A DNA stretch of 64,000 bases from Halobacteriales archaeon QS_1_68_20 (lineage in GTDB: Archaea > Halobacteriota > Halobacteria > Halobacteriales > PXRE01): assembly GCA_003021085.1 (NCBI GenBank), contig PXRE01000026.1:199338-263337 (forward strand), given 5' to 3'. A model generated the notes under the pieces. That model was not told the origin of the DNA. It did no database searches and saw only the letters and a program-made list of their open reading frames with translations. A program made the position numbers and the translations under genes. Shown here piece after piece: positions 1 through 11,726 of the stretch. Numbering within the stretch: the first letter of the stretch is position 1; each line of letters begins with the position of its first letter.

Positions 1-1
1 C

Positions 2-268
2 GAGGTCGAGGTCACCGAAGACGAAGCGGGCATCACCAAATACCAGTGTGACCCCCACTCCAGCCTCGGGATGCTCGGCGCCGTCGCCGTCGGCGAGGAC
101 GTCCCCACCGTCAGTCCGGGACAGGGCGGCGGCGGTGCCGTCGGGCCGCAACTGCCCGACAGCGCCAAGGCGCTCGGCGTCGCCAGCGCCGGGGCGCTGG
201 CCTCGACGCTCGCGCTCGCGTACCTGTTCGTCAAGTACGGCGGGTCCGGCCGGACCGTCGAGCAGTAA
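2..268 (+). CDS. Halocyanin-like type 1 copper protein, C-terminal part (5' end outside window)
   Basis: The window opens inside a frame that reads EVEVTEDEAG, then a C-x2-H-x4-M motif (YQCDPHSSLGM) followed by GAVAVG. This is the C-terminal copper-ligand loop of the plastocyanin/halocyanin family, giving the Cys, His and Met ligands. After it come a Gly-rich linker and one hydrophobic helix (about ALGVASAGALASTLALAYLFV) with a short basic tail, so the protein is probably a membrane-anchored electron carrier on the outer face of the cell. The ATG listed by the ORF track at 71 lies inside the copper loop and is not the real start. The first His ligand and the signal peptide lie upstream of the window. 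Confidence 0.8.
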   Translation, partial: EVEVTEDEAGITKYQCDPHSSLGMLGAVAVGEDVPTVSPGQGGGGAVGPQLPDSAKALGVASAGALASTLALAYLFVKYGGSGRTVEQ

Positions 269-307
269 TCCGGACGTTCTTTACCGTTTTCCGCCCTGGT
301 CGTAACC

Positions 308-1225
308 ATGGGCCGAGCCGTTCGCATCATCGGCGCGCCGACCGACTTCGGATCGAACCGTAGGGGCGTGGACATGGGGCCGTCTGCCATCCGGTACGCG
401 GGGTTGATCGAGGGGATCGAGTCCACCGGGGCGGACTGCACCGACGTCGGGGACGTCCGGGTACCGCACGTCCGCCGGCACGGCGGCGACCGCGAGGATC
501 CCGTCCCCAACGCCAAACACCTCGACCAGATCGCCGAGGTGAGCACCCGCATCGCGGACGAGGTCGCCGACGCCCGGGAGGAGGGTGCGCTCCCGATCGT
601 GGTCGGCGGGGACCACTCGCTGGCCATCGGGACGGTGGCCGGTGCCGCCCGCGATGCGGACCTCGGCCTCCTGTGGTTCGACGCCCACGGCGACTACAAC
701 ACCCCCGAGACCTCTCCGAGCGGCAACGTCCACGGGATGCCGCTGGCCGCCTCCTTGGGCAGGGGGGCGTTCGCGGACATGGACTGGGCCCGTGCGGACG
801 GCCTGCGCGAGAAGAACGTCGTCTGGGTCGGCCTCCGCTCGTTGGACGACGCCGAGCGGGAGGCCATCCGCGAGGGCGACGCGACCGCGTACACCATGGC
901 CGACATCGACGAGCGCGGGATCAACGACCTGGTCGAGGAGGCGCTGGAGGTCGCCACCAGCGGCGTCGACGGCCTCCACGTCAGCCTGGACCTGGACTGG
1001 CTCGACCCCCGCATCGCGCCGGGCGTGGGCACGCCCGTCCGTGGCGGCGTCACCTATCGGGAGGCTCACTCCGCCATGGAGACCGTCGCTGACTGGGACC
1101 GCGCGACGGGCGACCTCCACTCCTTCGAGGTCGTCGAGGTCAACCCGATCCTGGACTCCCACAACGAGACCGCGGAACTGGCCACCGAACTCACGGCCAG
1201 CGCGGTCGGCAAGCGAGTGCTGTAA
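308..1225 (+). CDS. Arginase/agmatinase family ureohydrolase, most like arginase
   Basis: 305 residues, the usual length of the family. The binuclear manganese ligands are all visible: GGDHSLAIG near residue 100, WFDAHGDYN near 122, and SLDLDWLDP near 225. The sequence NVHGMPLA after the second motif and PGVGTPV near the C-terminus are typical of arginase (arginine to ornithine plus urea) rather than agmatinase, but the two are hard to separate by eye. The ATG at 308 directly precedes the conserved RIIGAPTDFGSNRRGVDMGP N-terminus. It is transcribed alone and converges with the beta-helix gene across an AT-rich terminator region. It probably acts in cytoplasmic arginine breakdown. Confidence 0.85.
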   Translation: MGRAVRIIGAPTDFGSNRRGVDMGPSAIRYAGLIEGIESTGADCTDVGDVRVPHVRRHGGDREDPVPNAKHLDQIAEVSTRIADEVADAREEGALPIVVGGDHSLAIGTVAGAARDADLGLLWFDAHGDYNTPETSPSGNVHGMPLAASLGRGAFADMDWARADGLREKNVVWVGLRSLDDAEREAIREGDATAYTMADIDERGINDLVEEALEVATSGVDGLHVSLDLDWLDPRIAPGVGTPVRGGVTYREAHSAMETVADWDRATGDLHSFEVVEVNPILDSHNETAELATELTASAVGKRVL

Positions 1226-1292
1226 CCATAAGAACATTCACCCTACTAATATTCAAATATAAGGTTATGTATTACATCTTAGGGGGCATCTA

Positions 1293-1311
1293 TTTATAAT
1301 ATTATTATAAA
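1293..1311. terminator. AT-only hairpin in the convergent spacer 1226-1351
   Basis: A perfect 8-bp inverted repeat (TTTATAAT, 3-nt loop, ATTATAAA) lies in a 126-bp spacer that is far richer in A+T than the rest of the window. It separates the arginase gene from the convergent beta-helix gene. T-runs on both strands would fit archaeal intrinsic termination, so a shared bidirectional terminator is the simplest reading. The same spacer holds AATATTCAAATAT at 1248-1260, a 13-mer also present upstream of the second Cys-rich gene at 57039. Confidence 0.5.
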
Positions 1312-1351
1312 TAAAAATAAAATAACTTAATAAATCAAAACGATAGGGCAC

Positions 1352-3448
1352 TTATAGCGACTCTCTGGTCACGTAGTCGTAGTACCCGGGGGACCCGCCG
1401 CCGGTGTAGAACCCGAAGGTCCCACCGTCGTAGGTCGCGTCGGAGACGGCCGCGGTCTCAGCGACCACGCTTCCAGCGTCGTCGTACAGGACCGCCTTCA
1501 CCGTATCAGCCCCGAGTTCGACCGTGACCTCGTAGGTGGTGTCCTCCTGCGGGGTGAAGGCCACCGAGTCCAGCAGCACCGACGACCCGCCGTCCCGGCG
1601 GTAGAGGTTGAAATCGCCAGCGCTGGCGTCGGGATGCACCCAGTAGCAGTCGTCCAGCGGATTGTACGGGTCCTGCACGCAGACCAGCGGACTCGGTTCC
1701 GCGCCGCTGCCGCCGGCCGCTCTGGTCCGGAAGCGGTACTCGTACCCCCGCGGCGTCGACTCGTCGGCGTGGGCGATCTTGTAGTAGGTGTTCGTCGCTT
1801 CCAGGGAGTAGGACCCCTCTAGCACCGTCGATCCCTGGACCTGGTAGCCCGAGGTCCCGCCGACGTACTCCGAGATGTCGCCGTCCTCGAAGTCGTCGAG
1901 CACGGTGGTCGACCCACCGTCGTCGCTCGCCTGGAACCAAGCGTCAGCGAACCAGTCCGAGGTGGCGTGGTAGTTGTACCAGCCCACGGTCCCGCCGTCG
2001 TAGGTGGTGTCGGCCAGCGAGACGCTGGCGACCTCCGCGCCGCTGGCGTCGAAGACGGTCATGGTGATCGTGCTGTCGTCGGCGTCGCGGTAGTCCAGTT
2101 CGACCGTCAGCCACTCGTCCAGCGGCCAGGTCGTGGCGGTGGCCGAGGCCGCGACCTGGCTCCCGTCCTCCCAGCGGTCGACGCGAATCTCGTCGTCGTC
2201 GGACTCGAAGAAGCCGAAGTAGCCCGTGTAGTCGTTCCACCCGGTCGCGCCGTCCTGGGCGCCGAACAGGAACCCAACGTCCGCACCGCTGGCCGACTGG
2301 TGGTAGACGTCGAGTTCGTACTTGTTACCCGCCGTTACACCCATGTCGTCGCGGACGATGAGCGTCCCGCCGTCGGAGTCGTCGTCGACCTGCAGGGAGT
2401 AGGAGTCGGTGGTCGACCGGGCCGAGGTCGTCGTGAACGCCCCCGTGTCGATGGAGTACCTCCCCGGGACGTCGTCGTGACTGAAGTCCTCGGCGACCTC
2501 GTCGAAGTCGCCGTCGCCGCCACCGCCGTCGTCGCAATCGCTACCGTCGGCGGCGTCCTCCGCGGTGGAGGGGACGCAGGCGGGCGGCGTCACGTCGGCG
2601 TCGCTGCCCGTGCGAACGTCGTTGGTCGTGAAGTACCCGCCGTCCTTGGTGGCGAACGTGTTGCCGTCGATCACCCGCACGTCCACGTTCTCCAGGTAGG
2701 TCTCGCCGTACCACGACCAGAAGCCGCGGGTGTGGTTCGACCCGGGACTCGAACACCCCTCGCCGCAGTCGGGGTTGTCGCCGTCGACGTGGACGACCGT
2801 GTCGTAGACCTCACAGCGCCGGCACTTCGCGTTCGTGCGGTTGTTGGAGATGGTGTTGTTGTAGAAGTACGACTCCTCGACGTGGTGGTTGCCACAGTAG
2901 CCCTGGGCGCCGACGCCGGACCCGTAGAGGCCGTTGTCCACCATCCCGGCGACGTGGACGTTCCGGAAGGTGATGGTGCCGCGGTGGGGGAGGTTGGCGT
3001 TGATCCAGATGCCGCCGGACCCGCTGCCCTCTACCTGGCCGTCGCCCAGGTAGACGTTCTCGATCAGGCCGGTGCCGCTGGAACTCTCGACGCCCGGGGT
3101 CAGCAGGTAGTGGCCGCCGGGGTGGATGCCCTCGAACCCGACGTCGCGGACGGTCCAGTTCGACCCGGTGGTGATGATCTGGGCGGACGCCCCGCTGGCG
3201 GTCATGTCGATCAGGACGTTCTCGTAGGTCTCCCCCCCGCCGACGTAGATGGTCTCCTTGGCGTCCGCGGGGACCGTGATGGTGTCGTAACTCTCGCCGG
3301 AGACCGCCGTGGCACCGGCGGCGGCGAGCGCAGCCGTCGAACCGGTCATCTTCAGGACCGACCGGCGACTGATGGGCGAATCGCCGTCGTCGGCCGCGTT
3401 CCGTGTGTATTCCGTTCCCGAATCCGGGAACCGTGGGTTGTCGTACAT
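1352..3448 (-). CDS. Tat-exported right-handed beta-helix protein with LamG-like C-terminal domains
   Basis: 698 residues. A twin-arginine signal (SRRSVLKMTG followed by an Ala/Gly-rich stretch) lies at residues 28-50. Residues 60-300 look like a pectate-lyase-type parallel beta-helix, with repeated N-V and G-V turns (FRNVHVAGM, ENVYLGDGQ, ENVDVRVIDGNTF). Two jelly-roll domains follow, each ending in TYDGGT-GWYNY or TYDGGTFGFYTGG, which resembles LamG-type sugar-binding modules. Several Cys pairs occur (CRRC, CGEGC). Likely a secreted polysaccharide-binding or -degrading protein; the substrate cannot be read from the sequence. A TATA-like TATTATTTACG lies upstream near 3512. The gene stands alone and converges with arginase. 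Confidence 0.7.
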   Translation of the reverse strand: MYDNPRFPDSGTEYTRNAADDGDSPISRRSVLKMTGSTAALAAAGATAVSGESYDTITVPADAKETIYVGGGETYENVLIDMTASGASAQIITTGSNWTVRDVGFEGIHPGGHYLLTPGVESSSGTGLIENVYLGDGQVEGSGSGGIWINANLPHRGTITFRNVHVAGMVDNGLYGSGVGAQGYCGNHHVEESYFYNNTISNNRTNAKCRRCEVYDTVVHVDGDNPDCGEGCSSPGSNHTRGFWSWYGETYLENVDVRVIDGNTFATKDGGYFTTNDVRTGSDADVTPPACVPSTAEDAADGSDCDDGGGGDGDFDEVAEDFSHDDVPGRYSIDTGAFTTTSARSTTDSYSLQVDDDSDGGTLIVRDDMGVTAGNKYELDVYHQSASGADVGFLFGAQDGATGWNDYTGYFGFFESDDDEIRVDRWEDGSQVAASATATTWPLDEWLTVELDYRDADDSTITMTVFDASGAEVASVSLADTTYDGGTVGWYNYHATSDWFADAWFQASDDGGSTTVLDDFEDGDISEYVGGTSGYQVQGSTVLEGSYSLEATNTYYKIAHADESTPRGYEYRFRTRAAGGSGAEPSPLVCVQDPYNPLDDCYWVHPDASAGDFNLYRRDGGSSVLLDSVAFTPQEDTTYEVTVELGADTVKAVLYDDAGSVVAETAAVSDATYDGGTFGFYTGGGSPGYYDYVTRESL

Positions 3449-3583
3449 CGTTGACTCCGAGGCCCGGGCGACCGTCCGGTCGCGCTCGCCTCGTTCATTC
3501 GAATATCGGAATAACGTAAATAATACCCCTCCCGGCGAAAGTAAAGCGGTTGAGAAGACTTGCCGACTCCAGGGCGCGCGACC

Positions 3584-4237
3584 TCAAGGCGTTTCGTGTC
3601 GTTCGAGCGACAGCGTCTCCGGATCCAGCAGGTAGTACGACTCCCAGACCGGGGCCAGGCCGACGAGTCTGGTCCCGTCCCGTCCGCGCTCGGCGTGGCG
3701 GTGGTGGTGGCCCACCAGGCAGAGGTCCGGGGCCAGCGCGTCCAGCAGTTCGTCGACGTGTTCGCTCCCGCTCCCCATGAATCCCCGCGGCGGTTCGTGG
3801 GTCAGCAAGACGTCCACGTTCGCCAGGGATTTCGCGGCCGCCACGTCCTCGCGGACGAAGTGCCGTCTGCGGCCACCGGACAGGTCCGCCCGCGGTTTCT
3901 CGAACTGCGTGGGCGCGAAGTTGCCCGACAGTCCCGCCACGCGCAGGCCCGCCACGTCCGCGGCGGTGCTGGCCAGCAGGTGGGCGTTTCCGGCCGCGTC
4001 ACCGCCGGTCGTCGCCTCGGCCAGCGTCTCGTTGCTACGCATCGAATCGATCACGTCGTGGTCCTCGTTGTTGCCGGCGACGAACCACGTGGGGACGGGC
4101 AGGTCGTACCGTTCGAGGTCGCCGACCTGGATGGCGGCGTCGGCGTCTGCGGCCTCGAAGGCGGCCAGCAAGGCCTCCCAGTTGTCGGGGTCGCTGGCGT
4201 GGACGTCGCCGAGGACGAGAATCCCGTCTGCGGACAT
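3584..4237 (-). CDS. Calcineurin-like metallophosphoesterase
   Basis: 217 residues from the ATG at 4237. The longer frame in the track adds 26 residues without family similarity. The metallophosphoesterase signature is complete: GDVHA near residue 10, GDLE near 42, GNNED near 58, THEPPRG near 142, and GHHHRH near 178. These residues bind two divalent metals and cleave phosphomono- or diesters. Small archaeal members of this YfcE/MJ0936-like group act on cyclic or model phosphodiesters, but the physiological substrate is unknown. The protein is cytoplasmic with no signal peptide, and the gene is divergent from the small membrane protein at 4345. Confidence 0.8.
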   Translation of the reverse strand: MSADGILVLGDVHASDPDNWEALLAAFEAADADAAIQVGDLERYDLPVPTWFVAGNNEDHDVIDSMRSNETLAEATTGGDAAGNAHLLASTAADVAGLRVAGLSGNFAPTQFEKPRADLSGGRRRHFVREDVAAAKSLANVDVLLTHEPPRGFMGSGSEHVDELLDALAPDLCLVGHHHRHAERGRDGTRLVGLAPVWESYYLLDPETLSLERHETP

Positions 4238-4344
4238 GGGACGAATACGTCTCGGTCGGAGGTAAGTCACTCGCCGCAGTGGCTCCCCCGGCCGTTCACG
4301 TCGGTCGAAAATCACTTCCCGGTCGGCCGCTCACCCTGGACCCG

Positions 4345-4830
4345 ATGGGGGAGCACGTCCACTACGAGGAGACGTTGCGGATGCAGCGGTCCACGGGCAC
4401 CACGCTCGCGGTCGTCTTCGCCCTCTCGTTCCTGCCGCTCGCCGTGTTGTCGTGGCGGTACTGGGGGCGTCTCGCCGCAGGACTCGGCGTCCTCGGGTAC
4501 GCCGTCGTCCTCGGCGTGTTCCTGCTGGCCCGCTGGGAGTTCGAGGTCAGGGACGAGGGCATCTACTACCGGGTCGTGCCTTTCCTCCCGGTCTGGCGTC
4601 GACTGGTCGCGGTGACGGCCGTGACGGGGGTCGAACCGACCGACGAGAACGCATCCTCCCTGATGGGTCGGTCGGGGGTGTTCCGCGGACCGGACGGCGA
4701 GCGGGTCGTCGGATCGGACTTCGACGGCGGCGTCCGGATCATCAGGGCCGACGCCCCCGACGTCTTCCTGAGTTCGCGCCGACCGGAGGCGCTAGCCGGG
4801 GCGCTCGGGGACGTGGTCGAACGAGAATAG
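4345..4830 (+). CDS. Small membrane protein of unknown function, two transmembrane helices
   Basis: 161 residues from the ATG at 4345 (MGEHVHYEETLRMQRST); the track start at 4279 adds an unlikely basic leader. Two adjacent hydrophobic helices (TLAVVFALSFLPLAVLSWRYW and LAAGLGVLGYAVVLGVFLLA) are followed by a cytoplasmic beta-rich domain that starts FEVRDEGIYYRVVPFLPVWRRL and has VRIIRADAPDVFLSSRRPEALAGAL near the end. This layout resembles PH-like bacterial membrane proteins of the DUF3093/YdbS kind (inference only). It converges with gyrA, with 46 bp between the stops. No function can be assigned. Confidence 0.7.
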   Translation: MGEHVHYEETLRMQRSTGTTLAVVFALSFLPLAVLSWRYWGRLAAGLGVLGYAVVLGVFLLARWEFEVRDEGIYYRVVPFLPVWRRLVAVTAVTGVEPTDENASSLMGRSGVFRGPDGERVVGSDFDGGVRIIRADAPDVFLSSRRPEALAGALGDVVERE

Positions 4831-4876
4831 CGAGTCGAGGGCACCACCTTCACCCGGGGTGGTCGGGCTGGAGGCG

Positions 4877-7393
4877 CTACTCTTCGGCGGGTGCCGCGGA
4901 CGCTTCCGCCTCTTCGGCGGCGGCGTCTGCACCTGGCAACACGTCGACGCTGGCGACGCGGTCGCCCTCGGCCGGGCGCATGACGATGACGCCCATCGTG
5001 TTGCGGCCCTGTTCGGAGATCTCGGCCACGCGCGTCCGCATGATCTGGCCGTCGTCGCTCATCACGACGAGGTGATCGTCGGCGTCGACCGCCTTGACGG
5101 AGGTGACCTGGCCGTTGCGTTCCTCGGTCTTGATGTCGACCAGGCCCTTGCCGTATCGCGACTGGGTCCGGTACTCCGAGAGGGGCGTCCGCTTGCCGTA
5201 TCCCCCTTCGGTGACCGTCAGGAGGTCGCCCCCGTCCTCGGCGTCGGTCGCGACGAGGCCGACCACGTGGTCGTCACCTTCGAGTTTGATGCCGCCGACG
5301 CCGCGGGCGTTGCGACCCATCGACCGGACCTCGTTCTCGTCGAACCGGATGGTCATCCCTTCGGCGGTGGCGATGACGATGTCCTCGCTCCCGTCGGTGA
5401 CCTCCACGTCGACCAGTTCGTCGCCCTCTTCGAGGTCCGCGGCGATGATCCCCGTCGAGAGGATGTTCTCGAACTCCGTGGCCGCGGTCCGCTTGACGTA
5501 TCCGTCGCGGGTGACCACCGTGATCACCTCGCTCTCCTCGAACTCGTCGGTCGTGACGACGGCGGTGATCTCCTCGCCGTCGTCCAGGTCGATCACGTTG
5601 ACCGCGGACTTCCCGCGGGCGGTGCGACCCATCTCGGGAATCTCGTAGGTCTTCAGGCGGTAGACCTGCCCGTGGTTGGTGAAACACAGACAGTAGTCGT
5701 GGGTGTTCGCGCGGAACACCTTCGAGACGCGGTCGCCCTCCTTGGGGTCCGCGCCGATGATCCCCTTGCCGCCACGGCCCTGGGGATCGAAGTTCTCGAC
5801 GGGCATCCGCTTGATATAGTCGTCCTCGGTGACGACCACGAACACGTCCTCCTCGGGGATCAGGTCCTCGTGTGTGACGGTGCCCTGGTCCTCGACGATG
5901 GTGGTCCGGCGCTCGTCGTCGTACTCCGCGTTGATCTCGCGCAGTTCGTCTTTGACCACTTCGTCCAGTTTCTCTTTGCTCTCGAGGATGGCATCGAGGC
6001 GCTCGATCTCGGCCTGGACGGACTCGTACTCCTGCTCGATCTCCGTCCGCTCCATCGACGTGAGACTGCCGAGTTGCATCCGGACGATGTGCTCGGCCTG
6101 CCGCTCGGAGAAGTCGAACTGCTCCTGCAGTCCCTCGCGGGCCTCGTCGCGGTTCTCGCTGTTCCGCACGAGGTCGACCACGGCGTCGACGTTCTCCAGG
6201 GCACGCAGTCGGCCTTCGAGGATGTGCGCCCGGTCCTCGGCCTCCGCGAGGTCGTATTCGGAGCGCCGGCGGACGACCTCCCGGCGGTGGTCGACGTAGT
6301 GCTGGATGGTCTCCTTCAGCGTCAGCACCTCGGGCTTGCCGTCGACCAGCGCCAGGTTGATGACGCCGAACGTGCGTTCGAGGTGGTGCTCGATCAACTG
6401 GTTCTCGACGACGTCGGTGTTGGCGCCGCGCCTGACCTCGATCACGATGCGGACGCCGTTGCGGTCGGACTCGTCCCGGAGGTCCGCGATGCCCTCGATC
6501 CGGCCGTCGTTGACGTCCTCGGCGATGCGCTCGACCAGCGTCGCCTTGTTCTGCTGGTAGGGAATCTCGGTGACGATGATGCGGTCACGGCCGCTGTCGG
6601 CCCGCTCGATCTCGTAGTCGGCACGGACGCGGATGCGCCCCCGGCCGGTCGCGTAGGCCTTCTGGATGCCCTGCCGGCCGACGATGCTCGCGCCGGTCGG
6701 GAAGTCCGGGCCCTTGATCGGACCGTCGCCGTCACCGAGGTCGACGAGGTCCTCGACGCCCACCTCGGGGTTCTCGATCACTTCGATCGTCGCGTCGATC
6801 ACCTCCCCGAGGTTGTGCGGCGGAATCTTCGTCGACATGCCGACGGCGATGCCGGTCGACCCGTTGACCAGCAGGTTGGGGAACGCGGCGGGCAGGACCT
6901 CGGGTTCCTCCAGGCGGTCGTCGTAGTTGGGCTGGAAGTCGACGGTGTCCTGGTCGATGTCGGCCAACAGTTCCTCGGCGATGGGGCCCATCCGGGCCTC
7001 CGTGTACCGCATCGCCGCCGGTGGGTCCCCGTCCATCGACCCGAAGTTACCCTGGCCGTCCACCAGGGGGTACCGCATCGTGAACTCCTGGGCCATCTTG
7101 ACCAGCGTGTCGTAGATGGCCGAGTCACCGTGGGGGTGGTAGTCACCCATCACCTCGCCCACGATGGACGAGGACTTGCGGTGGGACGAGCCGCTCGTGA
7201 CGCCCATCTCGTTCATCGCGTAGAGGATGCGCCGGTGGACGGGTTTGAGGCCGTCCCGCACGTCCGGCAGGGCGCGGCCGGCGATGACGCTCATCGCGTA
7301 GTCGATGTAGCTCTGCTCCATCTCGTCCTCGACGCGGACGTTCTCGACGTGCGCGGCGTCCACGTCCGTCGGGTCGGGTACGTCCGAACTCAT
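4877..7393 (-). CDS. gyrA: DNA gyrase subunit A
   Basis: 838 residues, normal for GyrA. The N-terminal breakage-reunion domain runs from [33 protein letters not shown]. The catalytic tyrosine is Y130 in [10 protein letters not shown]. The C-terminal beta-pinwheel carries the GyrA box variant GRGGKG near residue 540 and repeated VVTxDx blades. With GyrB it forms the A2B2 enzyme that introduces negative supercoils using ATP, and it is the target of quinolones. The ATG at 7393 lies 1 nt before the gyrB stop codon, so gyrB-gyrA form one transcript. The C-terminus ends in an Ala/Glu-rich tail typical of haloarchaeal acidic proteins. Confidence 0.97.
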   Translation of the reverse strand: MSSDVPDPTDVDAAHVENVRVEDEMEQSYIDYAMSVIAGRALPDVRDGLKPVHRRILYAMNEMGVTSGSSHRKSSSIVGEVMGDYHPHGDSAIYDTLVKMAQEFTMRYPLVDGQGNFGSMDGDPPAAMRYTEARMGPIAEELLADIDQDTVDFQPNYDDRLEEPEVLPAAFPNLLVNGSTGIAVGMSTKIPPHNLGEVIDATIEVIENPEVGVEDLVDLGDGDGPIKGPDFPTGASIVGRQGIQKAYATGRGRIRVRADYEIERADSGRDRIIVTEIPYQQNKATLVERIAEDVNDGRIEGIADLRDESDRNGVRIVIEVRRGANTDVVENQLIEHHLERTFGVINLALVDGKPEVLTLKETIQHYVDHRREVVRRRSEYDLAEAEDRAHILEGRLRALENVDAVVDLVRNSENRDEAREGLQEQFDFSERQAEHIVRMQLGSLTSMERTEIEQEYESVQAEIERLDAILESKEKLDEVVKDELREINAEYDDERRTTIVEDQGTVTHEDLIPEEDVFVVVTEDDYIKRMPVENFDPQGRGGKGIIGADPKEGDRVSKVFRANTHDYCLCFTNHGQVYRLKTYEIPEMGRTARGKSAVNVIDLDDGEEITAVVTTDEFEESEVITVVTRDGYVKRTAATEFENILSTGIIAADLEEGDELVDVEVTDGSEDIVIATAEGMTIRFDENEVRSMGRNARGVGGIKLEGDDHVVGLVATDAEDGGDLLTVTEGGYGKRTPLSEYRTQSRYGKGLVDIKTEERNGQVTSVKAVDADDHLVVMSDDGQIMRTRVAEISEQGRNTMGVIVMRPAEGDRVASVDVLPGADAAAEEAEASAAPAEE

Positions 7394-7394
7394 G

Positions 7395-11132
<3,738 letters not shown>

Positions 11133-11210
11133 TTACTTGCCCGGGATTGCCGGTCGTTACCCGCCTGCGATCACCGGCAGATCGGCGCTCGACGACCGCG
11201 AAAGAGCGTC

Positions 11211-11564
11211 CTACCCCGCCAGCGCGACGTCGAGAAACAGCATCACGACGACGCCCGCCATGGTGCCGACGGTGGCTATCCGCTCGTGGCCACGGGCGTG
11301 GGTCTCCGGCACGATCTCGTCGCTGATCACGAACAGCATCCCGCCGGCCGCGAAGCCCATCGAGTACGGTAGTATCGCGCCCGCGGCGAACCCGAGGGCC
11401 CCGTCCAGCCGCCGCTCCTTGGGGTTGCGCCAGACGAACACCAGCACGGCCCCGAGGGTGTTCATCCCGGCGATGATCAGGCCGCCGCCGAGCGCCTGGA
11501 CCAGCGGGTCGGTCCCCGCGACCCCGACGAACAGGTCCTGCGCGTCCATCTTGCTTCGGTCCAC
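11211..11564 (-). pseudogene. Internally deleted ZIP-family metal transporter
   Basis: 117 residues, while ZIP transporters have about 250-300. The first part ([45 protein letters not shown]) matches the N-terminal two helices of haloarchaeal ZIP proteins. The last part (LPYSMGFAAGGMLFVISDEIVPETHARGHERIATVGTMAGVVVMLFLDVAL) matches their final two helices. The middle, holding the metal-binding HNxPEG helix, is absent. The join lies between two copies of GFAAG, so recombination between these direct repeats would explain the in-frame loss. The reading frame stays open, so a short membrane protein may still be made, but metal transport is very unlikely. Start is 11564 or the next ATG at 11549. 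Confidence 0.7.
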
Positions 11565-11726
11565 GCAACCTGGGACTTTGAAACGTCACCTTCGTCCCGG
11601 GACGGTACCGCCGGACAGCCGTCACCCCGGGGTTCACGATATCGGCCAGCCGACTGTCCGAATCGATTTCACTTCCACCACGCTACCGGTTACGTTTTAA
11701 CCCAGCCACGGATACGTGTCCTCACG

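Noticed and set aside
1236-1351. AT-rich spacer as replication origin or mobile element edge
   Set aside because: No orc1/cdc6 gene or ORB-type repeats nearby; the sequence fits convergent terminators.
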